In this document: piece by piece, positions 16,625 to 27,338 of the stretch
How the letters are laid out: the number at the start of each line of letters is the position of its first letter
How positions within the stretch are numbered: position 1 is the first letter of the stretch
NCBI GenBank assembly: GCA_012516935.1
Contig: JAAYVZ010000236.1
Span: 1-51,197, forward strand
From: Holophagae bacterium
Lineage (GTDB): Bacteria; Acidobacteriota; Thermoanaerobaculia; Thermoanaerobaculales; Thermoanaerobaculaceae
DNA length: 51,197 nucleotides
Direction of reading: 5' to 3'
Position numbers and translations under genes: made by a program
The notes under the pieces: model-generated
What the model was told of the DNA's origin: nothing
Seen by the model: only the letters and a program-made list of their open reading frames with translations
Database searches by the model: none

Positions 16625-17620
16625 TCATGGTGCCAAGCCGTGGACCACCGCCAGGACCTCGTCGACCCCGACCTCTCGCGCGACACCTGTGCGGGCGCGC
16701 CCATGTCGGGTCCCCGTGCGTGCTGCCGAGACAACCGCCACATGGTCTCCACGGGGACGGTTGCGTAGCGGGTCGGTGGCCAGGAAGATAGCCACCGTCG
16801 GGACACCCAGCGACGCCGCCAGGTGCACGGTCCCGGTGTCGCCGCCGACGACCACCTGGGCGCTCGACAGCAGGTGCGCGAGCTCAACGATGGAGGTGGG
16901 CGGTGCCGTCTCGACCCCCGGTCCGGCCTCGCTGGCGATCGCCTCGGCGAGTTGACGCTCGCCCGGTCCCCATGCCACGCACACGGGCCGGCCGGCGCGG
17001 GCGAGAGCAGCCGCTAGCTGCGCCCAGCATCGCGGTGGCCAGGCCTTCCCCGGCCCCCCGGTGGCGGGGAGGACGACCGTCGAGCCGGCTGCCAGACGCG
17101 GTCCGTTTCCGGCTGCGAGCAGGAACCGTCCGTCCGGCGCCACGCCCAGCGCCGGAGTGACACCGAGTACCCCGGCAAACGAGAGGTTGATGTCGACGAC
17201 GTGGGTCGCCCCCGGTAAGGGGCTCACGGTCTCGGTGTAGAACAGCCCCGCCGCCCGCTCTCTTCGGTGGCGCCGCTCGAGCCCAGCCCTCGTCGGGACC
17301 CCCGCTACCTTCGCCCAGATCGCCGACTTGACCAACCCCTGCGGGTCGAGCGCAACCTCGAACGAAAGCTCGCGGAGGCGTCTGGCGACGCTCGCCGCTT
17401 GCTGTCTGGTCGCGGCCGACAGATACTCCTTGCGCCAACAGCGGGTGGCAACGCTGATGGTGCCGGCCACTGCCCCGTGTGTTTCCACGAGCGGCAGGAA
17501 GTGACGCTCGACCAGCCAATGGATCTCGATTCCGGGGAGCTCGCGGGCGAGCAGCGAGGCGAGCGGCCAGGTGTGCACGATGTCGCCGAGGGCCGAGAGG
17601 CGGGTGAGGAGAACGCGCAC
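16625..17620 (-). CDS. Glycosyltransferase family 9 (heptosyltransferase-like)
   Basis: 331 residues from GTG 17620. The N-terminus (VLLTRLSALGDIVHTWPL) and the C-terminal motif VVGGDTGTVHLAASLGVPTVAIF are those of GT9 enzymes, which add L,D- or D,D-heptose to Kdo of the LPS inner core. The gene lies downstream of the rfaE1/rfaE2 heptose genes and kdtA, which fits a heptosyltransferase I (WaaC-like) role, though WaaC and WaaF cannot be told apart here. TAGAAT sits 6 nt before the GTG and there is no RBS, so it may have its own leaderless promoter. Confidence 0.85.
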   Translation of the reverse strand: MRVLLTRLSALGDIVHTWPLASLLARELPGIEIHWLVERHFLPLVETHGAVAGTISVATRCWRKEYLSAATRQQAASVARRLRELSFEVALDPQGLVKSAIWAKVAGVPTRAGLERRHRRERAAGLFYTETVSPLPGATHVVDINLSFAGVLGVTPALGVAPDGRFLLAAGNGPRLAAGSTVVLPATGGPGKAWPPRCWAQLAAALARAGRPVCVAWGPGERQLAEAIASEAGPGVETAPPTSIVELAHLLSSAQVVVGGDTGTVHLAASLGVPTVAIFLATDPLRNRPRGDHVAVVSAARTGTRHGRARTGVAREVGVDEVLAVVHGLAP

Positions 17621-17632
17621 GGCTGGATTCTA
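17621..17632 (-). promoter_or_regulatory. TAGAAT box 6 nt before the GT9 gene
   Basis: TAGAAT (17632-17627, minus) ends 6 nt before the GTG start. The same TAGAATCC plus 4 nt plus GTG arrangement occurs before rfaE1. The rest of the 107-bp gap up to rfaE2 shows nothing clear. Confidence 0.4.
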
Positions 17633-17727
17633 CCCTCCCCGTCGCTTTGGACCCGCGGCGGGCGCGCAGTGGGGTGGAGTTGGCGGCGAGCCCGCGACCG
17701 CGTCGGTGGCTGTCCGTCGACTGGCGC

Positions 17728-18234
17728 TCAGGGGCAGCGGGGGGGAGAGGCGAAACGCCGGAGCACCTCGCCGATGAGGTCGGTGGTAGCGTGGTCCTTG
17801 GGGTCGCCGCAGATGACCGTACGGCCGCCCCACTGGCTCATGACGGCGCGCTCGGGAACGGTCTCTGGTGTGTAGTCGGTGCCTTTGGCGTGGAGGTGGG
17901 GACGGAGCTCGCGCAGGATGGCGGCTACGGTCGGCTCGTCGAAGAGCACGATCCAGTCGACGCACACGAGGTGGGAGAGCAGCTCGACTCGTTCGCCCTC
18001 GGGCACCACCGGCCGCGTCGGTCCCTTGAGCCCCCGTACGGAGCTGTCGGTGTTCACGGCCACGAACAGGACGTCGCCGTGGCGCCGGGCATCGGCGAGG
18101 TAGCGCACATGGCCGACGTGCAGCATGTCGAATGCGCCGTTGGCGAGGACGACCACGTGCCCTGCCGTTCGCGCCGCGGCCGCCAGCCGTGCGGCGTGCG
18201 CACGCGTCACCAGCTTGGCTCCCGGCTCAGTCAT
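17728..18234 (-). CDS. rfaE2: D-glycero-beta-D-manno-heptose 1-phosphate adenylyltransferase
   Basis: 168 residues from ATG 18234. This start is chosen because it gives the family N-terminus and overlaps the upstream kinase gene by only 8 nt. The cytidylyltransferase-like fold is shown by NGAFDMLHVGHVRYL, with the HxGH nucleotide-binding motif near residue 41, and by a KGTDYTPETV segment. It transfers AMP to heptose 1-phosphate to make ADP-heptose. In E. coli the kinase and transferase are one protein (HldE); here they are two coupled genes. A run of seven G lies near the 3' end. Confidence 0.92.
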   Translation of the reverse strand: MTEPGAKLVTRAHAARLAAAARTAGHVVVLANGAFDMLHVGHVRYLADARRHGDVLFVAVNTDSSVRGLKGPTRPVVPEGERVELLSHLVCVDWIVLFDEPTVAAILRELRPHLHAKGTDYTPETVPERAVMSQWGGRTVICGDPKDHATTDLIGEVLRRFASPPRCP

Positions 18235-19237
18235 GGAGGAACGGCGCCGAGTCGATGGCTCGGTGGAGCTCGGCCGGGCTCGCGGTGGCGGTACCGAGCT
18301 TGGTGACGACGATGCCACCCGCGAGGTTGGCAAGGGTGGCCGCCTCGAGCGGTGAGGCGCCGGCGGCCATGGCGAGCGCGGAAGCGGCAAGCACGGTATC
18401 GCCGGCCCCGGTCACGTCCGCCACCTGATCTGAGCCGTAAACCGGTAGGTGGACGGCTGCCTGCCCTTCCGCCACCAGCGTCGAGCCCTGGCTGCCCCGA
18501 GTGGCGATGAGGAACCGGCAGCCCATGCTCCGTCGCAGCGCCTCCGCTGCGCTCGCCACGTCGTTGTCGGTGAGCAGCTCGCGGCCGGCGGCGGCGACGA
18601 GCTCCTCGAGGTTGGGTGTGGCGCCGTCAACGCCCACCAGGCTCGCGAGGGCAAACCGTGAGTCGACGATCATCGGTGCGCCGGCGGGCATGGCGGCGCG
18701 GAGGGCGGTGATCCCGGCCCGACCTACGGTACCGTAGCCGTAGTCCGACACGGCTGCGGCCGCGGCTTGGGCGCCGACCGTGGCGAGGGTGGCGAGGACG
18801 CGGCGCAGCCGGCGATCGTTGGCAGCGAGACGATCCTCGATGTCGTAGCGCGCCACCTGGTGTTTGAGCGACGAGGGGCCGCCGGCGACGACCCGGACCT
18901 TGGTGACGGTCCGAAACCCCGGCGCGATGAGGATCGAGCCCACGTCGATGCCACGCGCTCGCAGCGATGCCAGAAGCGCCTGCCCGGGCTCGTCGTCGCC
19001 GACCACACCCACGGGCAGCGGCGTTCCGCCCAGCGAGGCGATGTTGGCGAGGGCGTTGGCTCCTCCCCCGGGTAGATCCCGCTGACCCTCGAACCGTAGG
19101 ATGATGACCGGCGCCTCGCGCGAGATCCGCTTCGGGGCTCCGAGGACGAAGCGATCGAGCACCAGATCACCGTAGAGCACCACCCGACAGCCGGAGAAGG
19201 CGTCGACGATGGCATGAAGACGCGACCGCTCGAGCAC
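18227..19237 (-). CDS. rfaE1: D-glycero-beta-D-manno-heptose-7-phosphate kinase
   Basis: 336 residues from GTG 19237. PfkB/ribokinase fold: the first signature region contains PGGGANALANIASLGG (about 60-75) and the C-terminal signature VADVTGAGDTVLAASAL carries the catalytic Asp in GAGD. It phosphorylates heptose 7-phosphate at C1 for the ADP-heptose pathway. The next gene, for the adenylyltransferase, overlaps its 3' end by 8 nt. The upstream lpxK gene ends 9 nt before. The TAG stop of lpxK is part of a TAGAAT box 6 nt before this GTG, so an internal leaderless promoter is possible. Confidence 0.93.
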   Translation of the reverse strand: MLERSRLHAIVDAFSGCRVVLYGDLVLDRFVLGAPKRISREAPVIILRFEGQRDLPGGGANALANIASLGGTPLPVGVVGDDEPGQALLASLRARGIDVGSILIAPGFRTVTKVRVVAGGPSSLKHQVARYDIEDRLAANDRRLRRVLATLATVGAQAAAAAVSDYGYGTVGRAGITALRAAMPAGAPMIVDSRFALASLVGVDGATPNLEELVAAAGRELLTDNDVASAAEALRRSMGCRFLIATRGSQGSTLVAEGQAAVHLPVYGSDQVADVTGAGDTVLAASALAMAAGASPLEAATLANLAGGIVVTKLGTATASPAELHRAIDSAPFLHD

Positions 19238-19246
19238 AGGAGGATT

Positions 19247-20242
19247 CTACAGGACCGAGGCGGGGATCAGCTCGGCGAAGGAGCCGACGAGTGCCTGCAG
19301 CTCCACCTCCAGCCACGCCACCGAAGCGGCGACCTCGTCCGGCAGCTTGACCACGTCTTTCGCGGTCGTGAGGACGATCGCGCCGGCGGCACGAGCGCTC
19401 GCCAGGATGCGCTTGAGCTCTCCCTCGCGGTATCTGTGATGGTCTGGAAACAGCTCCATATCGATCACCAGCACGTCGAGGTCGCCGACCGAGCTGACGA
19501 ACGCCCGAGGGTTACCAAGTCCGGCCATGAGCACGGCCTTGCGCCCGCGCAGGCTCTCCGCCGGGGTGCGCTCGCCACCCAGGTGGACGGCACTGACCAC
19601 GACCCGCGTCGCGATCATCGCGGCATCCGGTGCCCACGGGCCCAGCATCGCCAGGGCTGCGGCGGCCTGACTGCGGTCCTCGACGCGGTTGACGACGATG
19701 CCCGAAGCGTGTCGAAGAGCGGCCGGGGGTTCGCGGCGAGGAGCGCTGTGGGCCAGCGGGTCGTGGGCGTCGACGACGACGATGTCGGCATCGCGGCCGA
19801 GGCGCCAGTGCTGGAAACCGTCGTCGAGCAGCAAGTGAGTGGCGCCGGTCTCCCTCACGGCGGTGGCTGCGCCTCGAACCCGGTCGCGGTCGACCACGAT
19901 CGGGACCCCAGGTAGCGCCCGGGCCAAAAGCGCGGGTTCGTCGCCGACTGCACGCCACGAGACCAGACCCGGCTCGGTGATGAGCTGCGGCGTCGTGCTC
20001 TCGCGGCGGTAGCCGCGGGTGAGGATTGCCGGGCGTTTCCCGGCGTCAACCAGAAACCGGGCCAAGGCAGCCACCAGCGGAGTCTTCCCGGTTCCGCCGC
20101 AGGCGATATTGCCGATCGAGATGACCGGGACCTCGGCCCGATGAACGCGCGTGAGCCCCCAGCGATACAACGGCCTGATGCAAGTGTTGACCAGCTCCAG
20201 GATGCCGCTCGCCCCGATGGCGAGCTGACGCAGGGCGCTCAC
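19247..20242 (-). CDS. lpxK: Tetraacyldisaccharide 4'-kinase
   Basis: 331 residues from GTG 20242, which overlaps the kdtA stop as GTGA; upstream in-frame starts lie inside kdtA and are rejected. LpxK phosphorylates the lipid A disaccharide at the 4' position at the inner membrane. Evidence: the N-terminal hydrophobic helix (LRQLAIGASGILELVN), the P-loop GNIACGGTGKTPLVAAL near 40-56, ILTRGYRRE, LLLDDGFQHWRL and a C-terminal PDHHRY motif, all family hallmarks. Its position between kdtA and the heptose genes fits an envelope operon. Confidence 0.95.
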   Translation of the reverse strand: MSALRQLAIGASGILELVNTCIRPLYRWGLTRVHRAEVPVISIGNIACGGTGKTPLVAALARFLVDAGKRPAILTRGYRRESTTPQLITEPGLVSWRAVGDEPALLARALPGVPIVVDRDRVRGAATAVRETGATHLLLDDGFQHWRLGRDADIVVVDAHDPLAHSAPRREPPAALRHASGIVVNRVEDRSQAAAALAMLGPWAPDAAMIATRVVVSAVHLGGERTPAESLRGRKAVLMAGLGNPRAFVSSVGDLDVLVIDMELFPDHHRYREGELKRILASARAAGAIVLTTAKDVVKLPDEVAASVAWLEVELQALVGSFAELIPASVL

Positions 20243-21504
20243 TGCAGGAACCTCTCGAGAGCGGAAACGGTGCGAGCCGTTGCCCCGGCGTTGGCTTCGA
20301 GCAAGCTCCTCCCGGCCTCTCCAGCTCGGCGGGCGGCCGCGGGGTCGGCGAGCCATCGGTGGAGCGCGTCGGTCAGCTCGCTTTCACCGCGCACGACCTT
20401 GGCGGCGCCGACCTCGAAGAACCGCCGGAACACGGCCGCGAAGTTCTTGACGTGGGGCCCGGTGAGCACCGGCACCGCGAAGCGCGCCGGCTCGATGGGG
20501 TTGTGACCCCCGGTGGCGACGAGCGAGCCGCCGACGAACGCCACCTGGGCGAGCTCGTACAGTGAGGCCAGCTCGCCAACGGTGTCGAGGACCACCACCT
20601 CGCATCGCGAAGGTGCCGCCGCGAGGAGTGTCCGGCGCTCGGCAGAGAACCCCAACCTCGCCGCGATCTCGAGCACGGCGCCGGCGCGTTCGGGGTGGCG
20701 CGGGGCGAGCAGCAGGAAGGTATCCTCGCGGTTGGGTATCCGCTGCAAGGCGCGCAACACCGGCAGCTCCTCGCCTTCCATCGTGGAGCCGGCCACCACG
20801 ACGTGGCGTTCCCCGGCCACTCGGCGCATCTCGGTCGCCACGCCGGGGGCGGTTTTGGGTGGACCGACATCGAACTTGAGGTTGCCCAGCACCTCGATTC
20901 GGTTGGCGGGCAGCCCGATCGCAGCCAGGCGTTCGGCATCGAGTGGCTCCTGGGCGAGGGCCAGCGTCACCGGCGCGAGCAGCGGCCGCAAGAGCGGGCG
21001 CAAGAGCCTGTAGCCGCGGAAGGAGCGGTCCGAGACACGAGCGTTGGCGAGCACCACTGGGATACCGCGCGCGGCGCAGCCGGCAAGCATCTCCGGCCAG
21101 AGCTCGGTCTCTACGAGGACGACCAGTCGGGGGTGGGCGGCGTCCAGCACCCGGTCGACCGGGCCCGGGAGGTCGAGGGGAAAGGGGACAACGACGTCAG
21201 CCTGCTGCTGGCCGGTGGCCAGCGAAAGGCCGGTGGCCGTCGTGGCCGAGAGGATGATGGCGGTCTCGGGATGGCGCCGTCGTAGCTCGGCGAGCAGCAG
21301 GCGAGCCACCGCCACCTCTCCGACCGACACGGCCTGCACCCAGACGCTATCTCCCGGCAGAGGCGGAAGCTGACGCCCCAGGCGCAACGCCAACGGGGGG
21401 CGCTTTTTCCCGTACCGGCGGTCGGCAGCGAGCAACCATGGCGTGGCGAGGGGAAGCGCTGCCATCATGACAGCCCGGTACAGCCAAAGGGCGGGGCGCG
21501 CCAT
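20239..21504 (-). CDS. kdtA: 3-deoxy-D-manno-octulosonic acid transferase
   Basis: 421 residues from ATG 21504, chosen as the first Met that gives the standard membrane-anchored N-terminus (WLYRAVMMAALPLATPW). GT30 family: HASSVGE-like VQAVSVGEVAVA near 48, VETELWPEML, NARVSDRS and the C-terminal FVGGSLVATGGHNPIEPA donor-site signature. It attaches Kdo residues to lipid IVA. It heads the operon kdtA-lpxK-rfaE1-rfaE2. A TACACT -10 box lies 7 nt before the ATG, with TGG in front of it. Confidence 0.95.
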   Translation of the reverse strand: MARPALWLYRAVMMAALPLATPWLLAADRRYGKKRPPLALRLGRQLPPLPGDSVWVQAVSVGEVAVARLLLAELRRRHPETAIILSATTATGLSLATGQQQADVVVPFPLDLPGPVDRVLDAAHPRLVVLVETELWPEMLAGCAARGIPVVLANARVSDRSFRGYRLLRPLLRPLLAPVTLALAQEPLDAERLAAIGLPANRIEVLGNLKFDVGPPKTAPGVATEMRRVAGERHVVVAGSTMEGEELPVLRALQRIPNREDTFLLLAPRHPERAGAVLEIAARLGFSAERRTLLAAAPSRCEVVVLDTVGELASLYELAQVAFVGGSLVATGGHNPIEPARFAVPVLTGPHVKNFAAVFRRFFEVGAAKVVRGESELTDALHRWLADPAAARRAGEAGRSLLEANAGATARTVSALERFLQ

Positions 21505-21520
21505 GGCGGAGAGTGTACCA
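21505..21520 (-). promoter_or_regulatory. Extended -10 promoter candidate, kdtA operon
   Basis: On the minus strand TGGTACACT (hexamer 21517-21512) is an extended -10 element that ends 7 nt before the kdtA ATG. No RBS is present, so a leaderless mRNA is suggested. Confidence 0.45.
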
Positions 21521-21715
21521 GCCTGTCCGCCCGGTCGAGAGGCGAGAGCATTTTGCTGCCCCCTCCCCAACGGTCGGGCTGCTCGCTTTCCGTCCCTTCC
21601 CCCGAAGAGGGCCTCGACCTGGACCCGGCCGCGGACGTGGTCGCGGGCGTGGGTACAGGCCGAGCCCCCGCACGCTGGGGCCGGAGACAGAAGGCAATCG
21701 GCCGGACAGCAAGGC

Positions 21716-21721
21716 TATAAT
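21716..21721 (+). promoter_or_regulatory. TATAAT -10 box upstream of the ECF sigma gene
   Basis: A perfect TATAAT, rare in this GC-rich sequence, lies 57 nt before the sigma factor ATG and a GGAGG lies at 21762-21766. The expected -35 position reads GGCAAT, which is weak. Confidence 0.45.
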
Positions 21722-21778
21722 CGACGCCCCAACGGCCCCGCGGCCGTGCCCGTATACGCTCTGGAGGTTGGAGTTGGG

Positions 21779-22393
21779 ATGGGACTTTTGCGGCTGCTGC
21801 CGAGGCCGATGCTAGCACCCCCGCGCGAAGATCGCGAGCTTGCGGCGGCGGCTCGGGCCGGCGACGAGGCGGCTTTCGCCGAGCTCGTCCGGCGTCATCA
21901 AGCGGGGGTGCGGCGATGCGCCGCCCGTATCCTTTGCGACGACGAGGAGGGTCGGGACGTCGCCCAGGCGGCTTTCATCCGCGCCTGGGAGAACCTCGCC
22001 AAGTACGACCCGGCGTGGTCGTTCTCCACCTGGCTGTATCGCATCGCCTCCAACCTGGCGATCGACGTGCTGCGCTCGCGGGACAGCCGCGATCGCACCC
22101 ACCAGATCCACCTCCGCCTCGTGGGTGAGTCGGAAACCCCGCGAGCTCCTGAGCACCTCGCCGAGGTCGAGGTCCAGCGGATCTTCGGTGAGCTGGCGGA
22201 ATGCCTGACGCCGGCGCAGCGCTCGGCATTCGTTCTCCGCGAGGTCCAGGGGCTTTCCACCGCCGAGGTCGCCGAGGCCGTCGGATGCAGCGAGGCAACG
22301 GTACGAAACCATGTCTTCCAGGCTCGAGCGGTGTTGCGTCGGGAGCTCGCAGCCCGGTTTCCGGAGTACCTGCCGCGGGGAGGCGGGCGATGA
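21779..22393 (+). CDS. ECF-family RNA polymerase sigma factor
   Basis: 204 residues from ATG 21779, which has GGAGG 12 nt upstream; longer in-frame starts would overlap the divergent kdtA promoter. Sigma-70 region 2 (about 20-95) contains RDVAQAAFIRAWENL and FSTWLYRIASNLAIDVLR. Region 4 (about 140-195) contains the helix-turn-helix VQGLSTAEVAEAVGCSEATV. There is no region 1 or 3, as in group 4 factors. The next gene, overlapping by ATGA, encodes a membrane anti-sigma factor, and a secretion-type operon follows directly, so this factor probably controls that operon. Confidence 0.92.
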   Translation: MGLLRLLPRPMLAPPREDRELAAAARAGDEAAFAELVRRHQAGVRRCAARILCDDEEGRDVAQAAFIRAWENLAKYDPAWSFSTWLYRIASNLAIDVLRSRDSRDRTHQIHLRLVGESETPRAPEHLAEVEVQRIFGELAECLTPAQRSAFVLREVQGLSTAEVAEAVGCSEATVRNHVFQARAVLRRELAARFPEYLPRGGGR

Positions 22394-22893
22394 GGATGTG
22401 CAGTGAGATTCTGGCGCTTCGCGAGCGCTTCATCGGGCTCGAGCTGGTGCCGGAGGTTGAGCGCGAGGTCCGCGAGCACCTCGGGACCTGCCTTGAGTGT
22501 CGCCAGGTGTTCGTCGCCGCCGAGCCCTCGCTTGCGGTGAGCTTGGCCCTGGCCGTTGCCCCCTTGGCCGAGGATGAGCGGTTCGTCACCGAGGTGCTCT
22601 CCGGCATCCGGCAGCGCCGTCTTGAGCGCCGCACCGGGGGCTGGCGCCGCTGGTGGGTAGGTGTGGCGGCAGCGGCGGTGCTGGCGATCGTGGGCTCTAC
22701 GGCCACCTACTTGCGGCTTCGGGGTGGCTACGGGGCTCCCCCGACCGTCGTGGCGGAGAGCGCGCAGTCGGTGGAGCCGGCTCTGGTGGAGGTCGAAGGC
22801 GACGGTCTGCGGCTCTACCAGCTCACCGCCCGGGGCTCCGACGGCAAAGAGGTGCAGGTAGCGTTCGTCGTCGATCCGGGGCTGGAGCTGTAG
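22390..22893 (+). CDS. Membrane anti-sigma factor with zinc-binding HxxxCxxC
   Basis: 167 residues. The N-terminal anti-sigma domain has Cys4 plus His31-x3-Cys-x2-Cys (HLGTCLEC), the zf-HC2/ZAS pattern. One membrane helix follows at about 93-109 (WWVGVAAAAVLAIVG), then a periplasmic tail of about 55 residues that could sense an envelope signal. The start overlaps the sigma stop as ATGA, and the stop abuts the GTG of the next gene. It should hold the ECF factor inactive at the membrane. No protease gene for its release is in the window. Confidence 0.85.
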   Translation: MRMCSEILALRERFIGLELVPEVEREVREHLGTCLECRQVFVAAEPSLAVSLALAVAPLAEDERFVTEVLSGIRQRRLERRTGGWRRWWVGVAAAAVLAIVGSTATYLRLRGGYGAPPTVVAESAQSVEPALVEVEGDGLRLYQLTARGSDGKEVQVAFVVDPGLEL

Positions 22894-23580
22894 GTGCGGC
22901 GAACGTTCCTCGTCGTGCTGCTGGCGGCTGGCGTATCGGTGGTTGACGCCTCCGAGCTCGAAGAGCGAGCGATCCAGCTCCGCCACCAGCCGGTGCGAGA
23001 GGCGGCAGCGGTGGTGGAGCCGATGCTCTCTCCCCAGGGCAGCGTGCTGATCCAACCGGGCACCAACAGCCTTACCGTGAGGGATCGCCCGGAGGTCGTC
23101 CGGCACGTCGTCGAGGTCCTGACGGCCTGGGACGTCGTACCACGCGATTACCGTCTACGCGTTCGGCTCATCCTCGCCTCGACCGCTGCTGCCATCAGAC
23201 CCGGTCAGCAACCGGCAAAGCTCGAGGGGTTCGGGTCCGAGCTGACGGGGCTCTTCCGTTGGAGCGGCTTCGAGGAGATCGATTCGTTCGAGGTTCAGGC
23301 GCGGGAAGGAGCTTCGGTCGAGACCAAGCTGGGCCAGGGCTACACCGTTCGCTTCACGCTCCGGGCTTCCCCCAGCGAACCGGAGCGCGTCCAGCTTGCG
23401 CCCTGCGAGGTTCTGCGACTGGAAGGCCAGGAGCACGGTATCGGGGTGCAGCACCGGGTTCATCGGTCGAACGTGAGCCTGCGGCTCGGGCAGACGTTCA
23501 TTCTCGTCACGGCACGCTCGGAAGAGGCCAAGAAGGCACTCGTGGTGGTCCTGGGGGCGGACCGGGAGACCGCCAAGTGA
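22894..23580 (+). CDS. Secretin N-domain-like exported protein
   Basis: 228 residues from GTG 22894, directly abutting the anti-sigma stop. Signal peptide about 1-19 (FLVVLLAAGVSVVDA). Residues 25-85 match a secretin/NolW-type N domain: LRHQPVREAAAVVEPMLS, then a TNSLTVRDRPEVV strand-turn. The C-terminal half (about 90-220) recalls the secretin beta region, ending in LGQTFILVTARSEEAKKAL, but lacks the full pore. It may be a stand-alone periplasmic ring or pilotin-like part of the following machine. The start of gspF overlaps its stop as GTGA. The family is assigned by pattern only. Confidence 0.6.
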   Translation: MRRTFLVVLLAAGVSVVDASELEERAIQLRHQPVREAAAVVEPMLSPQGSVLIQPGTNSLTVRDRPEVVRHVVEVLTAWDVVPRDYRLRVRLILASTAAAIRPGQQPAKLEGFGSELTGLFRWSGFEEIDSFEVQAREGASVETKLGQGYTVRFTLRASPSEPERVQLAPCEVLRLEGQEHGIGVQHRVHRSNVSLRLGQTFILVTARSEEAKKALVVVLGADRETAK

Positions 23581-24785
23581 GCGAGTACGTCGTTCGTGTT
23601 GGTACCCCGGACGGTCTGGTGCTGCAGCAGCGGCATCGGGCCTCCAACCCCGAGGCGCTGCGCCGCGAGCTCGAGGGCAAGGGGCTGCATGTCTTCGTGC
23701 TGCAACCGGTTCGCTCGCGGCTCGGCCTACCGCGCTGGTGGCGACGGGAGCGCATCACCTCGCTCGAGTTCCTGGTCTTCAACCAGCAGTTCTCGACCCT
23801 GCTGCGCGCCGGCATCCCGGTGCTGCAGTCGCTCGAGCTGCTGCAGCGGTCGCAGACCAACCCGGTTTTCCGACAGGTGCTGCTGCGGGTGCTCGAGGAC
23901 GTGCGGTCCGGAGTAGCGCTGTCCGAGTCGTTTGCGGCGCAGGGGGGGCTCTTCCCGCGTCTGTACTGCGCAACCCTGCTGGCGGGCGAGCAGTCGGGCG
24001 AGCTGGTGCCGGTGCTGGCGCGCTACACGCAGCACTCGCAGATGCTCGAGGCGGTGCGGCGCAAGGTGTCCTCCACGCTCACCTATCCGCTGGTTCTGGT
24101 GCTGCTGGCATTGGGGCTGATCGCCCTGCTGCTGACCTACGTGATCCCGCGTTTTGCCACGTTCTACCTCGGGTTTGCCTCGGAGCTGCCGCTGCCGACG
24201 CTGATCGTCCTCAACACCGCCAAGCTCCTCGAGCAGAACCTACCCTACATGGCCGGCGCGATGGTCATCGCGTACCCCTTCCTGCGTCGGTGGCTGCGCA
24301 GTGACCACGGCGCGCTCTTTCTCGACCGGCTCAAGCTGCGCCTGCTCTTCGTCGGCCCGATCCTGCACCTGTTCGCGCTCTCCCAGTTCACGCGGTCGCT
24401 CGGCACCCTCCTGTCGGGCGGCACGCCCCTCGTGCGAGCGCTCGAGGTCGCGAGCTCGACGGTCACCAACCGGGCCATCGGCGGCCCGCTGACCCGGGTG
24501 GCCCCGCGGGTGAGGGAGGGGCAGGCACTATGGTCGTCCTTGGACGCGACTGGGCTCTTTCCCGAGCTGACCATCGCCATGGTTCAGGTCGGCGAGGCGA
24601 CCGGCGCCCTCGAGGAGATGCTGGCCAACGTATCCCAGTTTTATGACGAGACGATCGAGGTCAAGCTCGCCCGTGTGGTGAGCCTCATCGAGCCGGCGGT
24701 GCTCGTGGTCATGGGCGGCGTGGTGTCGGCGCTGCTGCTGTCGGTGTACTACCCGATGTTCACGATGATGCAGCGCGCCCAGTGA
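23577..24785 (+). CDS. gspF: GspF/PilC-type inner-membrane platform protein
   Basis: 402 residues from GTG 23577 (GTGA overlap with the previous gene). Two T2SSF domains (about 65-190 and 265-390) and three membrane helices around 165-190, 220-240 and 370-395. QFSTLLRAGIPVLQSLELL and LGTLLSGGTPLVRALEV are the domain signatures. It is a second member of the PilC family, clearly different from the one in the pil cluster, and should anchor the ATPase encoded next. A G7 run lies at about 23942-23948. Confidence 0.92.
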   Translation: MSEYVVRVGTPDGLVLQQRHRASNPEALRRELEGKGLHVFVLQPVRSRLGLPRWWRRERITSLEFLVFNQQFSTLLRAGIPVLQSLELLQRSQTNPVFRQVLLRVLEDVRSGVALSESFAAQGGLFPRLYCATLLAGEQSGELVPVLARYTQHSQMLEAVRRKVSSTLTYPLVLVLLALGLIALLLTYVIPRFATFYLGFASELPLPTLIVLNTAKLLEQNLPYMAGAMVIAYPFLRRWLRSDHGALFLDRLKLRLLFVGPILHLFALSQFTRSLGTLLSGGTPLVRALEVASSTVTNRAIGGPLTRVAPRVREGQALWSSLDATGLFPELTIAMVQVGEATGALEEMLANVSQFYDETIEVKLARVVSLIEPAVLVVMGGVVSALLLSVYYPMFTMMQRAQ

Positions 24786-24789
24786 GGAG

Positions 24790-26423
<1,634 letters not shown>

Positions 26424-26427
<4 letters not shown>

Positions 26428-27338
26428 AGCTCCCACGGTTTCTCACCACCCCTCTCCCGCCCAGCGTTCTCTCACTGGCGGACGACCAGATCGTCCTGGC
26501 GTCGCTGTCGCGCCGCCGCGACGCGCTCATGCGTGTGGATGCCGTGCCGCTCGAAGGGGAGTGCTTCCAACAGGGGCCGGTGGGGCTGCTGCAGGTTGAC
26601 CGTGCACTGCTGGCTGCCGCCCTCGGCCGTCTCGCGCAGAACGTCGGCAAGCTTCCCAGCCGCGGTACGGCGCTTCTTCCTACGGCGTGGACCAGAAGCG
26701 TGCAGGTTGACGTGGGCGGGCTGCCGCGCCATCGCCAGGAGGCGGAGGATGTGATCCGCTGGCGGCTCAAGAAGCTCCTGCCGTGCCGGCCGGAAGAGGT
26801 GCGGCTGGACTTCCTGCCGGCGCGCGACGAGGGACAGGTCCTCGTGACGCTGGCGCTCGACCGGCCGCTTTCGGTGATCGAGGAGACGTTGGCAGCAGCT
26901 GGGATGTGGGTCGGCCGCCTCGAGACCACCGCGTTGGCCGTCGCCAACCTCGTACCGGCGATCGGCGGGCCGTATCTGGTGGTGGCCGCCGAACCTCGAT
27001 CGCTGGGGTTCGTGGCCGTGGTGGGTGGGGTGATTGCCCTGCTGCGTCAAAAAGGGCTGCCTGGTGACCCGTCCCGGGCCGCCGACTTCGTGACCCGCGA
27101 GGTGGAGCACTCGCTCAATCGGCTCACAGGCGCCGTCGAGGCGGAGGCCGGCATCGAGATGTGGGTGGTGGCGTTCGACGAGGAGCTGGCGCTCGAGGTC
27201 GAGGCCAGTGTGGCCAATCGGCCTCAGGTCACCGTGCGCCGCCTGGTCGTGAGCGCTGAGCGGGTTCCGGTGGGCACCACGCTACCCGGGGCGCTTTTGG
27301 GTGCGCTGCTCGCCTGTGGCGCCGGCAGGGAGGTGTGA
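26424..27338 (+). CDS. pilM: PilM/GspL-like cytoplasmic assembly protein
   Basis: 304 residues from ATG 26424 (ATGA overlap). The actin-like PilM fold is suggested by LLPTAWTRSVQVDVGGLP, a RHRQEAEDVIRWRLKKLLP helix, LETTALAVANLVPA and a later beta-rich domain. Similarity is moderate and the canonical PilM nucleotide signature is weak. PilM links the ATPase side to the membrane protein PilN, encoded next with a TGATG junction. A GspL cytoplasmic domain is the alternative name. Confidence 0.75.
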
